Below, piece by piece: positions 11,801 through 25,262 of a stretch of DNA of 64,000 nucleotides (its first letter is position 1; every line of letters starts with the position of its first letter). A program made the translations under genes and the position numbers. The DNA is from Onchocerca lupi (lineage: Eukaryota > Nematoda > Chromadorea > Rhabditida > Onchocercidae): NCBI GenBank assembly GCA_028564675.1, contig JAOVVO010000197.1:53634-117633 (forward strand). Direction: 5' to 3'. Below the pieces are notes generated by a model that was given only the letters and a program-made list of their open reading frames with translations, was not told the origin of the DNA and searched no databases.

Positions 11801-14800
11801 AAGGATTCAAACAATATGTAGAACAATACGTGAAGCACAATGTTGATAACAATGGTGAAGCGCATAAAGTAGTTTATGAATCAGTTAGCGCACGTTGGGA
11901 AGTAGCACTTACAATTTCGGATAAAGGCTTTCAGCAAGTTTCATTTACAAACAGTATCGCTACCACTAAGGTTATTTTTTTCTTCTAAATCCCTATCGTT
12001 GATGGTTGCAGTGGTGAGTAAGGGTCCACTAATAAAAAATTATTAATAATCTTATCGTAGAAATAGAAATAGAAGATAAGAAAATTGTTGCTTTTGCTTT
12101 TTATGTTTATCAAAAATTGATAGGTATTTATCCACTATTTGATAAAGATGATTTTTTTCAAATATATAATGTTTGATAATACAGGTTTTTTAAAAAAGCA
12201 AAGATCGATTCTTGTTTCCATATTCGATCTATTCTATTTATTCCTTATACATAAATTCCAACTTCCGAAACATATTAAGCAGATATTTCAGAATAAAATA
12301 AAAGGAACAAACTATTCCAGTTAGTTTTCTCTTTTTTAGGGAGGCCGACATGTTGATTATGTTGTGGATCAGATTACGAGCAAATTAATTGATGTGATCA
12401 AGAAGAAAATTGGCAAAAGTGGTGGCATTAATGTGAAGCCATTTCAGGTAATTTTGTCTTCCAATGATTATCATTACTTTTATTTATCAACGAAAAAAAA
12501 GTTCCTGCAAAAATCAAAAGTTAATACTAATGAACTATTTAGAACTCCAAAAAAGAATATAACAAGAATTATATAACAGTTCTTATATTCTTTTTTGGAG
12601 TTCTAAATAGTTCATTAGTATTAACTTTTGATTTTTGCAGGAACTTTTTTTTTAGTTTTAATAATCCGCTTCATAAGGTCATATGATAGTGTTATATGCA
12701 ACCGTTATATTCAATGATTAGAAAATTCTGAAATTATATCAAAATTAATATGTATTTCAGATCAAGAATCATATGTGGATATTTGTTAATGCACTTATTG
12801 AAAATCCAACATTTGATTCTCAAACAAAAGAAACTATGACGTTGCAATCGAAAAGTTTTGGTTCAACATGCGAACTTTCGGAAAAATTTATTCAAGCAGC
12901 ATTGAAATGCGGGATTGTAGAAGCAATTATGGCCTGGGTACGATTCAAACAACAGGAAACACTGGATAAAAAGTGTTCGTCTAAAAAAACCAGCAAATTA
13001 AAAGTATATAATTTAAAATATAAAAAATAGAAAAAACATGATTAATTATGAAGTATATTACTGCAAAGTTATAAATTAGTCTATTTTTTACTTCTTCTTG
13101 CCATTCACTTCTATTTACAATTTGGATATCAAAATAAAGGTTAAATTAACTCGTTTAGGGTGTGCCAAAACTGGAAGATGCTAACGATGCTGGTACGAAG
13201 AATTCTGCACAGTGTACGCTTATTCTTACGGAAGGTGATTCAGCCAAATCGTTGGCTGTTTCAGGTCTTGGGGTTGTTGGACGTGACAAATATGGTGTAT
13301 TTCCTCTTCGCGGTAAGATGCTTAATGTTCGAGAAGGCAATCATAAACAGGTAATTAATTGAAGACAGACACATTATAAAAATTTCGTGAAAAATGGATA
13401 GAAATTTTGTTTTCCATATATGAGAAAATTCGAAAACATCATTTTTTCAGATAATGGAAAATGCCGAAGTGAACGCTCTCCTGAAAATTATTGGCTTGCA
13501 ATATCGTTTGAAATATGACAAAGATGAGGATATGAAAACTCTACGCTATGGCAAAATTATGGTTATGGCTGATCAGGTTTGTTCTGGAATTCTCCTTTTT
13601 TTTTTTTCAAAAAAGAAGTGTTTGATTATCAAAAAAGACATTCTTTTCAAGTAAAATTTCATATGCAGTCAGATTTTCTAAAGCCTTATAGTAGATAAAT
13701 AGATTTTAATATTGAAGTGATTTTCGAAGTAATCTCATTTTTTTTGTTGAATAGGATGAATAGGTTTTTTTGTTGAATAGGTCTCTCGTTAGACAGGAAG
13801 CAATTTGCATCTTTCGCCCATTATATATATATATAATTTGCCATATAGGTTTTGTATTGCTTTGTGAGGTGAGTATAGTTTATAATTGCGGCACTTCCAT
13901 TGGCATGAAGTTTTTTCTGAAAATCGTTAAAGTTAATGGTACTTCATATTGTATTTTCTGGTATACTGATAAAGAACTCATTTTCACTAATTTAAGAATT
14001 TTCTTTGATCCTAGAGTTTTTAATTGGTTTTGTTTTTTTGCCGATTCTTTTTTTAATATTATTGTATATTTAAGCAATTTACTAATTAAACCGGACATAT
14101 TGCTTCAGGATCAAGATGGGTCACATATTAAAGGATTGGTTATTAATTTTATACACTATAATTGGCCAGCATTGATTAGACGGAATTTCGTTGAGGAATT
14201 CATTACTCCAATTGTCAAGGTTGGAATTTTTAAGCGTTTACTACAACACTGATAGATGAGATATAAAATCCCTACTAATTTATCGAAATTATTAATTACA
14301 GGCAACGAAAGGCAAGGAAGAAATTTCATTTTTTTCATTACCAGAATATAAAGAATGGCTTAGTAATACAGACAATTGGAAAACATATCGTATTAAATAC
14401 TACAAAGGCATGTATATATATAAAGAATTAAAAAATATTTGTATTTAGAAATTTTGTATATGGCTAACCTATATCTCTTGCAATGCAGTAATAGTAATAG
14501 TAATGTTTTCATTCTCTTATAAACCTGCTTTTATAGGTTTGGGTACTTCTACATCAAAAGAGGCGAAGGAATACTTCATGGACATGCGAAGGCATAGAAT
14601 ACAATTCAGATATGGTGGCGAAGAAGATGATTATGCACTGGATATGGCTTTTAGCAAAAAAAAGATTGAGGAACGGAAAATATGGCTTACGAACTGGATG
14701 GCTGTATGTTTTATTTATTGATTTTTATTTAAAAGGTATATGAAATGATAACTTCGTCTTCTGTATGAAAAACAATTTGAGGAGCTTCATTTCTAACATG

Positions 14801-17800
14801 CTATTATTTTTTGAAACACTGAGAAGCAAGAGTTAACAGCAATAGGGAAAGAATTCAGCGTGAAAATGGAAGTAATCGTAAAAATGTTGCGATTCAGCAG
14901 TCTTGTATATTCAGGAACGAAGAAGTCGTCGGGAAGATGGCTTAACGGAAGAATATTTGTATGATAAGGACACTCACGTTGTTTCGTTCAAAGATTTCGT
15001 CAATAAAGAGCTTGTCCTTTTTTCGAATTGTGACAATGAAAGATCGATTCCAAGTTTGGTGGATGGTTTGAAACCTGGACAACGAAAGGTGAGAACCGGA
15101 ATTGAATGATATATTCATATTAGAGTAAGTAGTAAATTCTATAAATAAATTTCAATGGATGATAACTTAATATGAATTCCGATCCAGTTGCTTGAAATTT
15201 TTAAAGAATTTGGCTGATTATAAGTAATTCTATCAGGGAATTTAAGTTATGATATCCATTTATTCGAAATATTTATTTTTTTTGAAGGTTTTGTTCACAT
15301 GCTTCAAACGAGCTGATAAAAAAGAGGTGAAAGTAGCTCAATTAGCTGGTGCTGTAGGTGAAATGTCTGCTTATCATCATGGTGAAGTTAGTTTTCATGT
15401 TAAATTTTCGCAAAATTTAGTAAATTTTTTCAATTAAAATTAAGTGTGATTTTAAAGTTCATTATCTTTGGACTGATACACCTCATTTATTTTAAAATTT
15501 CTGGAAATTTTAAAATATATTATAATCAGAAGTTTTTTGCAAAATTGCGTAGGATAGCTATTGCTTTCAATTCTTTATTAGAAAAAATTTTAGGTGTGTG
15601 AAGGAAGTTATTATTGTAATCTTAGGAGAATGGGAGAAATAATAGAAAAACAAGACTCGCCATAAATATTATAACATAATGTTAAGTTGAGCGGTTTTTC
15701 TCTGCGTGATTCTTTTCTGTTTTTTTGCTTAACTATTTAAGACGTGTGGTAATTTTCATTTTAAAATGTAAAAATTTCATGGCTCTCGAAACTTTGAAGT
15801 TAACTGTTGTAGTGATTTAAATTTAATTTAACAAATTCTGACAATTTAGGTCACAATTTAGATTTAGACTTTTACAACAGTACTTTTAGATGGCCATCTG
15901 AACTTCGGTGCAGAAATTTTCATTTCATTAAATAGAACTTTTTGTGGAATCAAACTTCGTAATAGTACTTAGTATGACATAAAATACATAGAGATATTGC
16001 AGGCATCACTGATGTCAACAATTGTGAATTTAGCACAAGATTTTGTGGGCTCAAACAATATCAATCTTTTACTACCAATCGGGCAGTTTGGTACGCGTTT
16101 ACAAGGTGGCAAAGATAGCGCCAGTCCACGTTATATTTTCACTCAACTAAAGTAAGCGAGCTCTCATTTACTAACATGGAAATTCTGCAAAATGTTCCGT
16201 CTTTACACTTTAATTCACTTTTCTCATTATATTACGTCCTTGTTTTATTTTATAACTTATAGGCCACTTAAAAAAAAAATCGTGTAACATGCAAATATTC
16301 ATAAAGACGTACAAACGTCAAAAACATATAAATATTACTTATTTATAAATATCTGAAATAATTTCAGTCCTGTAACTAAAGCATTATTCCCATCTGTTGA
16401 TGAAAATGTTCTTCGTTTCTTGTTTGAAGAAAATCAGAAAATCGAACCAGAATGGTATGATTTAATTTAACTAGTATCATTTTAGTATTTTGTCATTAAC
16501 CATATGATGCAGTTTTCATTTTTTTCCAATTACTGTAAATTAACCGTAATTGCAAATGAATTCTTAGTGGAACTTGGGAATTTTGGCGAGTTCTGGACCC
16601 ATGAGAAATTTTCTGGAACTGGAAAACTTTTTTTTTAAAGAACATTCATTTCAGGTACTGCCCAGTTATTCCTACCGTATTAGTAAATGGTGCAGAAGGT
16701 ATCGGTACAGCTTGGTCTACAAAGGTACCTTGTTATAATCCCCGTGAGATAGTGGATAATATGCGTGCTTTGATCGATGGGGAAGAGCCGAAACCTTTGG
16801 TAAGAAAAATTCAGAAAGAAAATATTATATATGAATTTGGGTGATATGAATAATATCATGAAGAATAGTAGCTGCTATTCTTCATCATACTATTCATATC
16901 ACACTACATAATCCTTTAATTAATTAAGTTATTATTATGCATTTGAAACTCGTTACAATTTGCAGACTTCGTGAAGCATCATTTCGGACATGTAATTCAA
17001 TTTTCTTTTTATTTTAACAAAAAGAAATGTCAGTAAATTCCATTCTTATTAAGTAATACAATATTTATAGATACCGTGGTATAAACATTTTCGTGGTACC
17101 ATCGAACAACTTGATGACCAACGATTTGTTTGTAATGGTGAAGTGGCGGTTATTAACAATGAAACTATTGAAATAACTGAATTACCAATTCGTACTTGGA
17201 CACAAACTTACAAAGAAACAGTACTGGTACCTATGATGGATGGAAATGATAAGCAACCAGCAATCATAACGTAATTTTAGTTCTTTTCAAAAATTGTCAG
17301 CGAGATTATTTAATCTTTACTAAAATATTTTTTGATGTCGTTAGATTTGATCGTAGGAAGACAAAATTTTTCAGTTCGTGCTGCCAAGTCTAAGTAGCGG
17401 CTGGATTGAAATGAATATGTAAACAGCTACCAAAGAAAAAAATAGTTCAGGGATTTGATATTCGGCCCTATCCAGCATAGATTTATATATTTAATAGAAA
17501 CACACATATTATTCTGGTAATTTTGCAAGCTAGAATTTAAAAGAAAAGGTGAAGTTTGTGTTCTTTTATGAAAAAATGTGGTAAATAGAATGTATAAATA
17601 AAGATTACCGATATTTCAGAGATTTCAAGGAATATCACACTGATACAACTGTTAAATTTGTTATCAAAATGAATAGTGATAAATTACGGGCATCTAAAGA
17701 AGAAGGTCTTCACAAAGTTTTCAAGTTACAGTCTGTTATCAATACTACTTCAATGGTATGATACAAAAAAAATGAAGAAATCAAAAGTTTGAGGAATTTC

Positions 17801-20800
17801 GTCATTTAAATACGAATTCCAGCTTATCATTTTGTTTTAGCTATTTTCAAGCCAAAGTGCTTGCTTACTAGGCGAAATTAAAGGAAAGCTTTTAGAATGA
17901 AAATATTCTATTTTAGTAATTTTGTATTCCGGCCAACATTTCATAGTGAATAAATATAAATTTTTTTATATATAAATATAAATTTCATCCATATCATCGA
18001 TTCCATGAACTAAACATCACAGTCTTGTTTTCTAGGTATTATTCGATCCGTTTGGATATTTACGACGGTTTGAAAATGTTACAGATATTTGTAAAGAATT
18101 CTTTGAAATACGTAAAAAGAAATATATTGAGCGTAAAAGTTTTCAAGAAGGCTTGCTACGAGCACAGAGTGAGCGACTCTCAGATCAGGCAATTTTTTTC
18201 GAATTAAATTATAAAGTTATGGTAAAATCGACTTTACACAAGTTTTGAAACATATTATCAGCTTCCCTGATACGAGAGCAATGTATGATTGTATACTGAG
18301 CAAATCTCTATTTAAATCTTCCCTAAGGATTTATGATAATCATTCACTCAAACCATTATTCATTCTTTAATTTATTCAGCTTGTTAGATTTATGAAATAT
18401 GAAGAATTATAAAATTCAGGCACGGTTTATTTTGGCTAAAATAAAAGGAGAAATATTAATCGAGAATAAGCGAAAGGCAGCAATTGTTGAACAGCTGATA
18501 AAAATGAATTTCAAACCAGACCCCGTCAAAAAATGGAGGGAAGAGAGGAAAAAACAGGAGTTAATGATGTTGGGTGAGGTGGCACAAGATGAAGATGAGG
18601 AAGAACAAGAAAGCGAGGAGGTAAGTTCAGTTCCAAAATCAAGTTTATGGCTTGTTGATGTAAGTAATTAATTTTTTATTTTAAAATAGTCTGTAATCTT
18701 AATCTTATTTTTTGCAGAATGCACATCAAAGTAAGGAGTTGACTAACAAATTAAGTGATTACGATTATTTGGTGGGTATGGCAATCCTAAAGCTTTCTGA
18801 AGAAGAAAAAGATAAACTTCTGGGAGAAAGTGAAGCAAAACTGAATGAATTGAAGGTGTGTTTTGCAAATATCTTGTTCTTTCAATATAAATTCTGATTT
18901 CGCTAGTAACAGTCCTTCCCTACAGAATGCTTGTCACGTTCCTATAAATTCAAGTAAAATTTGTCAAAACTATAACATCTAATAAAATGAAATGAAGCGA
19001 TCTAAATTTATTTTCTACGAATTTCATGTGTGCGAGGAAATGACAAGTTTTATCCTGAACAAAATTTGCTTATGTTTATTGATTATTTTGCCTGAAACTC
19101 ATTTATGGAGATAATCCCACCTTAAAAAATTGTTTTGAAAATATTTAGAGTTTTATTTTAAGGCGTTGGAAGAAATGACATGGGCAGATTTGTGGAAAAA
19201 TGATTTGAATTCTTTTCTTGCTGAGCTGGAGAAACAGGTAAATTATATATATATATTGTTTTGTGATTAGCATCTTTGTGATTATGTGAAATTATTTAGT
19301 GGATCGAAATCTCTATAATACAGAAAGAATACGTATTACCTAAAAGATTGATTAAGATATCAGTGTTTCTATAGAAAGTTCGTGGGCTGCTTTCAAAAAA
19401 AAAAAGGAAAAGAAAAATCCTTCAAATATTGATTACTTTCTATTTCAGGAAGCGAAAGAACAAGCTGATCTTGACATACAAATTAAGAATGCAGCAAAAA
19501 AACTACAATCTGATACTGGCGGCGTTAGCCGAAAAAAAGCCCATATTGGTCTAGTTAGGGCAAGTTACTTTGCTTCCTAGATTTCATTTTCGATACTTCT
19601 CACTTCGACGTTTTGAAAATCAAAATCTAAGAATTTCAGAAGGAAAAATTCTAAAGCTTGTTCGGATCTTGCCGAAAAAAACTTCTCTTCAATTGTTTGA
19701 TAGAATTTTGCAATGAAGTAAATTAAAAATTTAGATTCTTTTATATTCTTTTATATGCTTTTTAATTTTATTTAATTTCGTGTATTTCTTTGAGAAATAT
19801 ACAGGAAGTGCTACCAGATCCGTTTGCTGAACGAGTAGTACCAAAAATTGATGCGGTGAAGGAGAAATATGAACAAAAAAAAGCTGGTGAAGGCAGGGGC
19901 CGAAGACGGAAAGTACCTGTGGTGAAGGAATCAAAGCAGGAGGGAACTGATGTACGCAAATTTTTCAATCAAGACGAAAATAATGAGGAAGAAAATCTAT
20001 CAGAAGTGAAAGTCAAGCAGAAAGAGTTGAGCAAAGGTGAATTAAATTTTCTTTGTTTCCATTTATTCGACTTTTAAAATTAACACTTTCTTACTTATTT
20101 GTACAATTTTATATAGCTGTACGGTTTGCATAAATTTTAGTAAACGTAAAATAGTAAAACCAATTCAACAGTGCTTTAAATAGAAGACGATTTTCATAGA
20201 ATGTTTCCTAGTATTTTATAGCATTTCTAATATACAGTTATGCGCGTTACCTGGGGGCACACTGAACAAAATTATCAAACAGTTCGAATAACTGACAGAA
20301 TTTTCCGAACGAAAGCTTGAATTAAATATAATTTTTGTGAAATTCAAGAATGTATTTTAATATACTTTCAAGAGATTAAATTACTCATTATTTTTTCTTG
20401 TAGAAGATGATCAATTAGATGAAAATGATATTATCGATGAATTGTCTGTACACGAAAGTAGTAATGATAGTATTATTGCTTTACCAATTGATAAGAAAAA
20501 AGGAATCAATAAGAAAGATGGTGTAAGCTGTTTTTTTTTTTTTTTTTTTTTCTTTTTTTAAATCGTGAGATGGAGCAATTTATTATGAGAAAGTGAAATA
20601 ACTCTCAACGAAAATTAAACAATGAAATGATTTTTGATTTTCTTTTTTTCACTTTTGCAATTCTTTAGTTGAGGTAATAATTAAATGATAACAATATTTT
20701 GCAGTTTTCTTTTTTTCACTTTATGAATTTCGTTTTATGGAATGAAAGTTTATCTCACTAACTTTGCAGAATGAGATGAACTTTTTTTTTTGAAGTCATG

Positions 20801-21877
20801 GCATATATAGGATTTTGCAGGCTGAAAAAATAAGTGGTATTCAGCGAAGCATAGCTCCAGAAAGTAAAAAAAGAGGCAGAAAAGGAGGAGGTAAACGAGA
20901 AAGGAACGAAAAGAATTCTACGAAGGAAGAGCAGAATTCTCCAGTGATGCGTATGGAAGATTACTTTGGACCTGTATGTATTTACTGGTTGCTTTTTGCG
21001 TAATGGATTTAAAAACTAATAGAAGCAAATTAATTTAATAATTCATTTTCTAGAATTTGATTGTTTCAGAAATGAAGAGATGAGAAGATTTAAATATCAA
21101 TGACAGTTTCGTTTATTCTTTTAAAAAAGAAGCTATCCAGATTTATATGTTAAAAGAAAGAGTAGTTTTAAATAAACATGATAAAACATCTTTGAAAAGT
21201 TAATATAAGAAATCGGGATGACTAGGAAATCAAATATTTGCCATAAAATTAGTAATAATTGAAGGATACATGAAAAAAAAAAAGAAAAAAAAAAGATAGT
21301 TTGATCAAACAGGACGATCGACAACATGAAACTTTTTATTTATATAAGATCGTACTAAGGTATAGAAACATTCGCTACCGGTAAATATATTGCATGCGGA
21401 TGAGCAAATGGTTCTAATCGGTCCGATAAACTGCCATGATAAATAAATATTGAGAGAAGCGTATAGGGAATTCATTTCAGACATATGTATTGTTCTTCAT
21501 GTTTGCGTAGATTTGAAGTGTTATGCAGAAAAATAATTTTTACAGCCTTAAATTGATGGTTTCGGCGAATTTAATACTTAATATTTGCTAAAATGTTGTC
21601 ACTTTTATAGAAAGTTGGAAAAAAGCAACAAACACAACAAAAGCGTCCTAATGAATCAGATCTGGAAACTTCCGATGAAACTGGACCATCCCATCGAAAG
21701 GAACTTCCTTTACGCCAAAAAACTCGCGTAAATTACAATGTCGATGATGATGATGATGGCAGCGACGATGAAAAAGTGGAGGAAGACTCAATTGTAGTGC
21801 CGAAGAAAAAACGTAACAAGAAAGTAATTGAAAGTGATAGCGATGAGGATTACGAAATGCAGCTTAGTAGCGATTAA
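8892..21877 (+). CDS. top-2: DNA topoisomerase II (complete, 31 exons)
   Basis: Type IIA topoisomerase: a nuclear ATP-dependent enzyme that passes one duplex through a transient break in another, needed for chromosome segregation. The model gives 1533 residues (human TOP2A 1531). In order: acidic/Lys N-terminus; GHKL ATPase with NAADNKQRDP and GRNGYGAKLCN; transducer; TOPRIM with EGDSAKS (Glu512) and DQDQDG (Asp592/594/596); YKGLGTSTSKEAKEYF; the active tyrosine in ASPRY (Tyr856); C-gate; Lys- and Asp/Glu-rich tail. Metal ligands and Tyr all sit 51 residues beyond the human positions. Exon starts: 8892, 9246, 9517, 10010, 10580, 11018, 11235, 11797, 12340, 12761, 13159, 13451, 14109, 14302, 14537, 14915, 15288, 16003, 16368, 16655, 17071, 17620, 18036, 18420, 18718, 19163, 19449, 19805, 20404, 20821, 21611. 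The introns after 14407 and 18188 start with GC; the donor near 19553/19559 is ambiguous. The ATG at 8892 was chosen because it joins in frame. Confidence 0.96.
9944..9976 (+). repeat. Decayed partial duplicate of top-2 exon 4
   Basis: These 33 bases match 10019-10051, inside coding exon 4, with three mismatches. The copy lies 75 bp upstream in the preceding intron. Read in the same frame it gives VYDAEIDRIVQN and then a stop, against VYDTETDRIVQ in the real exon. No acceptor suits it, so it looks like a fossil of a local duplication rather than an alternative exon. Confidence 0.75.
12493..12652. repeat. Perfect 70-bp inverted repeat in a top-2 intron
   Basis: Left arm 12493-12562 and right arm 12583-12652 are exact reverse complements by direct reading, separated by 20 nt. 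The element lies wholly inside the intron 12448-12760. The right arm contains acceptor-like tags (tttgcag, ttttttag). Transcribed, it would fold into a long hairpin. It has no coding content, so a foldback or MITE-like element or a recent inverted duplication are the options. Confidence 0.9.
16841..16902. repeat. Near-perfect 62-bp palindrome in a top-2 intron
   Basis: Arms 16841-16871 and 16872-16902 are reverse complements with three mismatches in 31 and no spacer. The palindrome lies 42 bp after the donor of the intron between the exons ending at 16799 and starting at 17071. Confidence 0.85.
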
Positions 21878-22689
21878 TTGATAAGAATATTATATCGAAA
21901 CGAATGAAAAAATGAAAAATGAAAAATATTGTGATTCATGTTAATGAGATTAATGAGTAAGTCTCTTTTATTACTAAAACATCGTCTATCCCATCAAATA
22001 CCGTATGCAGGAAATTTCATATTTTTTCAATAATGCTTGTAAAAATCTATCTCTTCCATTGTTTTGGTTATTTTCGTTAATTCTTTGCATGAAAATTTTG
22101 AATTACAAAAGAAAAGATTTTTTGGAATGTATATGTTTTCTATTAGGAAATAATTTTTGAAGCTTTGCATTTATAAATTTTCCTCATTATTATTAAGTTT
22201 TGTTTCCCAGCAATTCTACCATCAAATCATTATTTACTTTCTACTTTACAACTTTTTCCTGCATTTTTTAAATCCGTGTATTTCTGCCTCTTTCTAAAGC
22301 ATACAATTTGAAGTTCTTAAAATTTCTTATTATATAGCACTTAAATTTCGAGTAGAAATGGGAATTTATTTCGCATTCCTAAAATTTTAAAGAATCATAC
22401 AATTCCAGAGCTGTGGAAATAAGAATGAAATTATGTTTGTTATTCACTTATGCTTATTCTGCCTCTCTATCAATATTCTTTCGTGAATATTATATTCCTC
22501 CGTAATGAAAGCTATCAAATTCTTAATACCTTTCAAATTGATATGCTATTATTGTTGATATTTTGATATATCCTTCTTTAAATATAGTAAAGTTCCATAA
22601 AGTGTTGCACACAGCTGTCAACTTATAAAAGGTATTTAAAAACTATTATTAGATTATATCAAAGACTATCAGATTTCGAAAAAAGGGAA

Positions 22690-23230
22690 AATCGAAATGC
22701 TTCGTGTATCTCTTCTGGTAATTAATGATAGATATGGAGTTGTTCAATTTCGGGAATTTCCCGCAACATATTCTTGTATACTTCTAGTACGAATGCACGT
22801 AGTAAATGCTTAAATCTAGCTCAATTAAGCTTTCAAAATGTGAGAATCTGTTGTGGTGGACGCGTAAGTTGCACTATGGCAAGCATGATGTTGAGTAAGC
22901 GTGGTGTTACTTTGATGGTTTGGGTGCACAGTGCAAACCAGATTTTTACGTAAAATTGAAAATGTTATGATATTGGGAGAGGAGGGCATTCCGGGAGATC
23001 TCATTCTAATTCACGCCAAGTTTACCCGTTTACGTATTGTTCCATGCTAACATGACGAATGACATTTAGCATCTAAATGTCCGTGCAAAGGTTACTGATG
23101 GTACGTCTCCGTTGAAATTCATGTTGAAACGTAAAATCCGGCAGAAAAGAAAATACTGAATGAATTTGATGAAGGATATCAATAATTGCACGCGTCGAAT
23201 TATTTCACATCTTTCGCGTCTCTTTTGCAT
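22690..23230. other. Anonymous block, less AT-rich than its surroundings; possible pseudogene or transposon remnant
   Basis: Base composition is visibly less AT-rich than on either side. On the + strand short frames of protein-like sequence occur: one opens at 22698 and gives LLVINDRYGVVQFREF; later ones give MILGEEGIPGDLILIHAKF and HLNVRAKVTDGTSPLKF, each interrupted by stops. I recognise no family. It may be a decayed coding remnant, but no function is assigned. Confidence 0.35.
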
Positions 23231-23970
23231 ATATTAAAAATTCATTGGTTGATTCTATCAGCATATAAGAAATCAGGATGAGTAAATGGCTGGGATGGGT
23301 TATCATGATTTTGAGTTCGAAAATTTTTAGTCCCAGTAGTTTCGAGATTTTCCTCAGAAATCTCTGAGATTTGTTATTTTTCCGAAATAATGCCTATTCT
23401 GTTGGAATTTCCGGAATGAAATAGAAGTTTGAATATTGGGCAACAAATTAAAAAGTCGGAGTTTATTATTAAATTATGATGATATGCTGAACTTTGCAGT
23501 TTTCCTCAAATTGAGATTCTTCCTCTTTGATTCATTGTTAAGCTTTTGCAGTAATTTACCAACCTTATCTATATTTTAATTAGTATCATTTTGAGAAATT
23601 GATCAAGTTTGCTCTGATTTGTTTTATAAATACTTCCGTGAATGAGATAGGCTTACGAACGATAGATGATTAATGGATTTTACTTTATCTTACAATCTCA
23701 ACAAATATCAATCTGCCAAAATGACACATTTCGTTTGTAGTTTTTTTGCTGCGTCATCTTTCTTCCCATTATGACGAGACATTTCGTCACTTAATATCAT
23801 CATATGATGAATGACTTGTCACTCTTTGCATAAATTCCAGTAGAATAATATCACAAAGGACCTGCCAAATGTGAGTGCAAACTGGCAAACTGCATTTATT
23901 CATCTGTTAGTCACCGGTGCATTCCTTTTTTTTTTTTTTGCTATAAATATAAAAATCGAAATGAAAAAAA

Positions 23971-24070
23971 TGTAGAAATTGATAGATTAGAAGATTGTAG
24001 AAATTGATAGATTGATATCAATGTAGAAATTGATAGATAGATTGTAGAAATTGATAGATTGATAGATTAT
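23971..24070. repeat. Minisatellite, unit tgtagaaattgatagattga
   Basis: Four copies of tgtagaaattgatagat followed by variable short tails (ga, ta), each about 20-30 bp, in direct orientation. Confidence 0.85.
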
Positions 24071-24927
24071 AAATCAATTCCCATAGATATTTGAATTTTT
24101 ATGTAAGAAGTTAAATGAATAAGCAGATATTTTTTCTTCATTTCATCAATTTATTATTTCATGCCTGCAGAAGGATTCGGATGATATAAATGCTCTCCAG
24201 AATAAGTCAAATATTTCGTCCAACAATTCTACAAATGTATTAAGATGAATCATAAATATCTTCATATTAATTATGTATATCTATACATTAATTTTACATT
24301 AATTATTTTAATTATGTATTAATGAATTTTTGAGAGCAGGATTTCGATTTCCCTGAATAGTCTTCATTAATTGTATATTGCAGTTTGATATTAAATGAAG
24401 CAAATTAGATTCGATGCTTAGCGATTTGTTTTATTCAAAAATAGCTATTCTAATTTATCGTCGTTATTATTATTCGAATTCATTTATACATTCAATAACT
24501 TACGATGGATCTGGAAATTTAGCAAATATAAAAAAAAAAAAAAAAAAAAAAAGACGCGGATAAATTTTTTCGATTTGATATTTTCGGTCCTTCCGAGATC
24601 GATTATAGCAATTTCGTTTGAATAGAATTATATGGAAAAGCAAACTTTTTTTCCTCTTTAATAAATTTGTATTTTGCTCAAATTCCAGAGTGCAAATGGC
24701 CAAATTTTTGCAGTTTTAAGCGTTCAGCTTTTACTGTACATAATTATTGATGTGACATCCAAATAATAAACTCAAACACCCAAGTATCCTAACTGCCCAA
24801 GTATTGGACTTAGTTGCATTTTATGAATTTCAATTCAAAGTTATAGATAAATGGAGGAATAATGAATAGATAATGAAAAATTGTCAGAAAATATGATAAT
24901 TTCCAAGTATACATTTTTGTTATCATG

Positions 24928-25262
24928 AGCCAAAATCATCGCTAAGGGAATGAAAAATAAATTTATTTTAATTATTACGATCATTCATGAAGAGAAATTG
25001 AGATTTTATTCACTTATGGTTTATAAATATTTTAATTCTTTGGAAGGATAAATTTTCTTTAAATGATGAGAAGAATAACTAATGACTAACGAACTATTTT
25101 GCAAATATGAAATCATCATCAAGGCAATAATTTTATTTATTGTAATTATTACGATCATCTATGCAAAGAAATTGAGACTTGATTCACGTATGATTTATAA
25201 ATATTTTAATTCTTTCAAAGAATAGATTTTGTTTAAATGATGAGAAGAATAATTGATGGTTA
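24928..25262. repeat. Direct tandem duplication of about 160 bp
   Basis: Copy 1 (about 24928-25087) and copy 2 (about 25105-25262) share aattattacgatcat, agaaattgaga, tttataaatattttaattct and taaatgatgagaagaat in the same order. By eye they are around 85 percent alike. No coding content. Confidence 0.85.
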
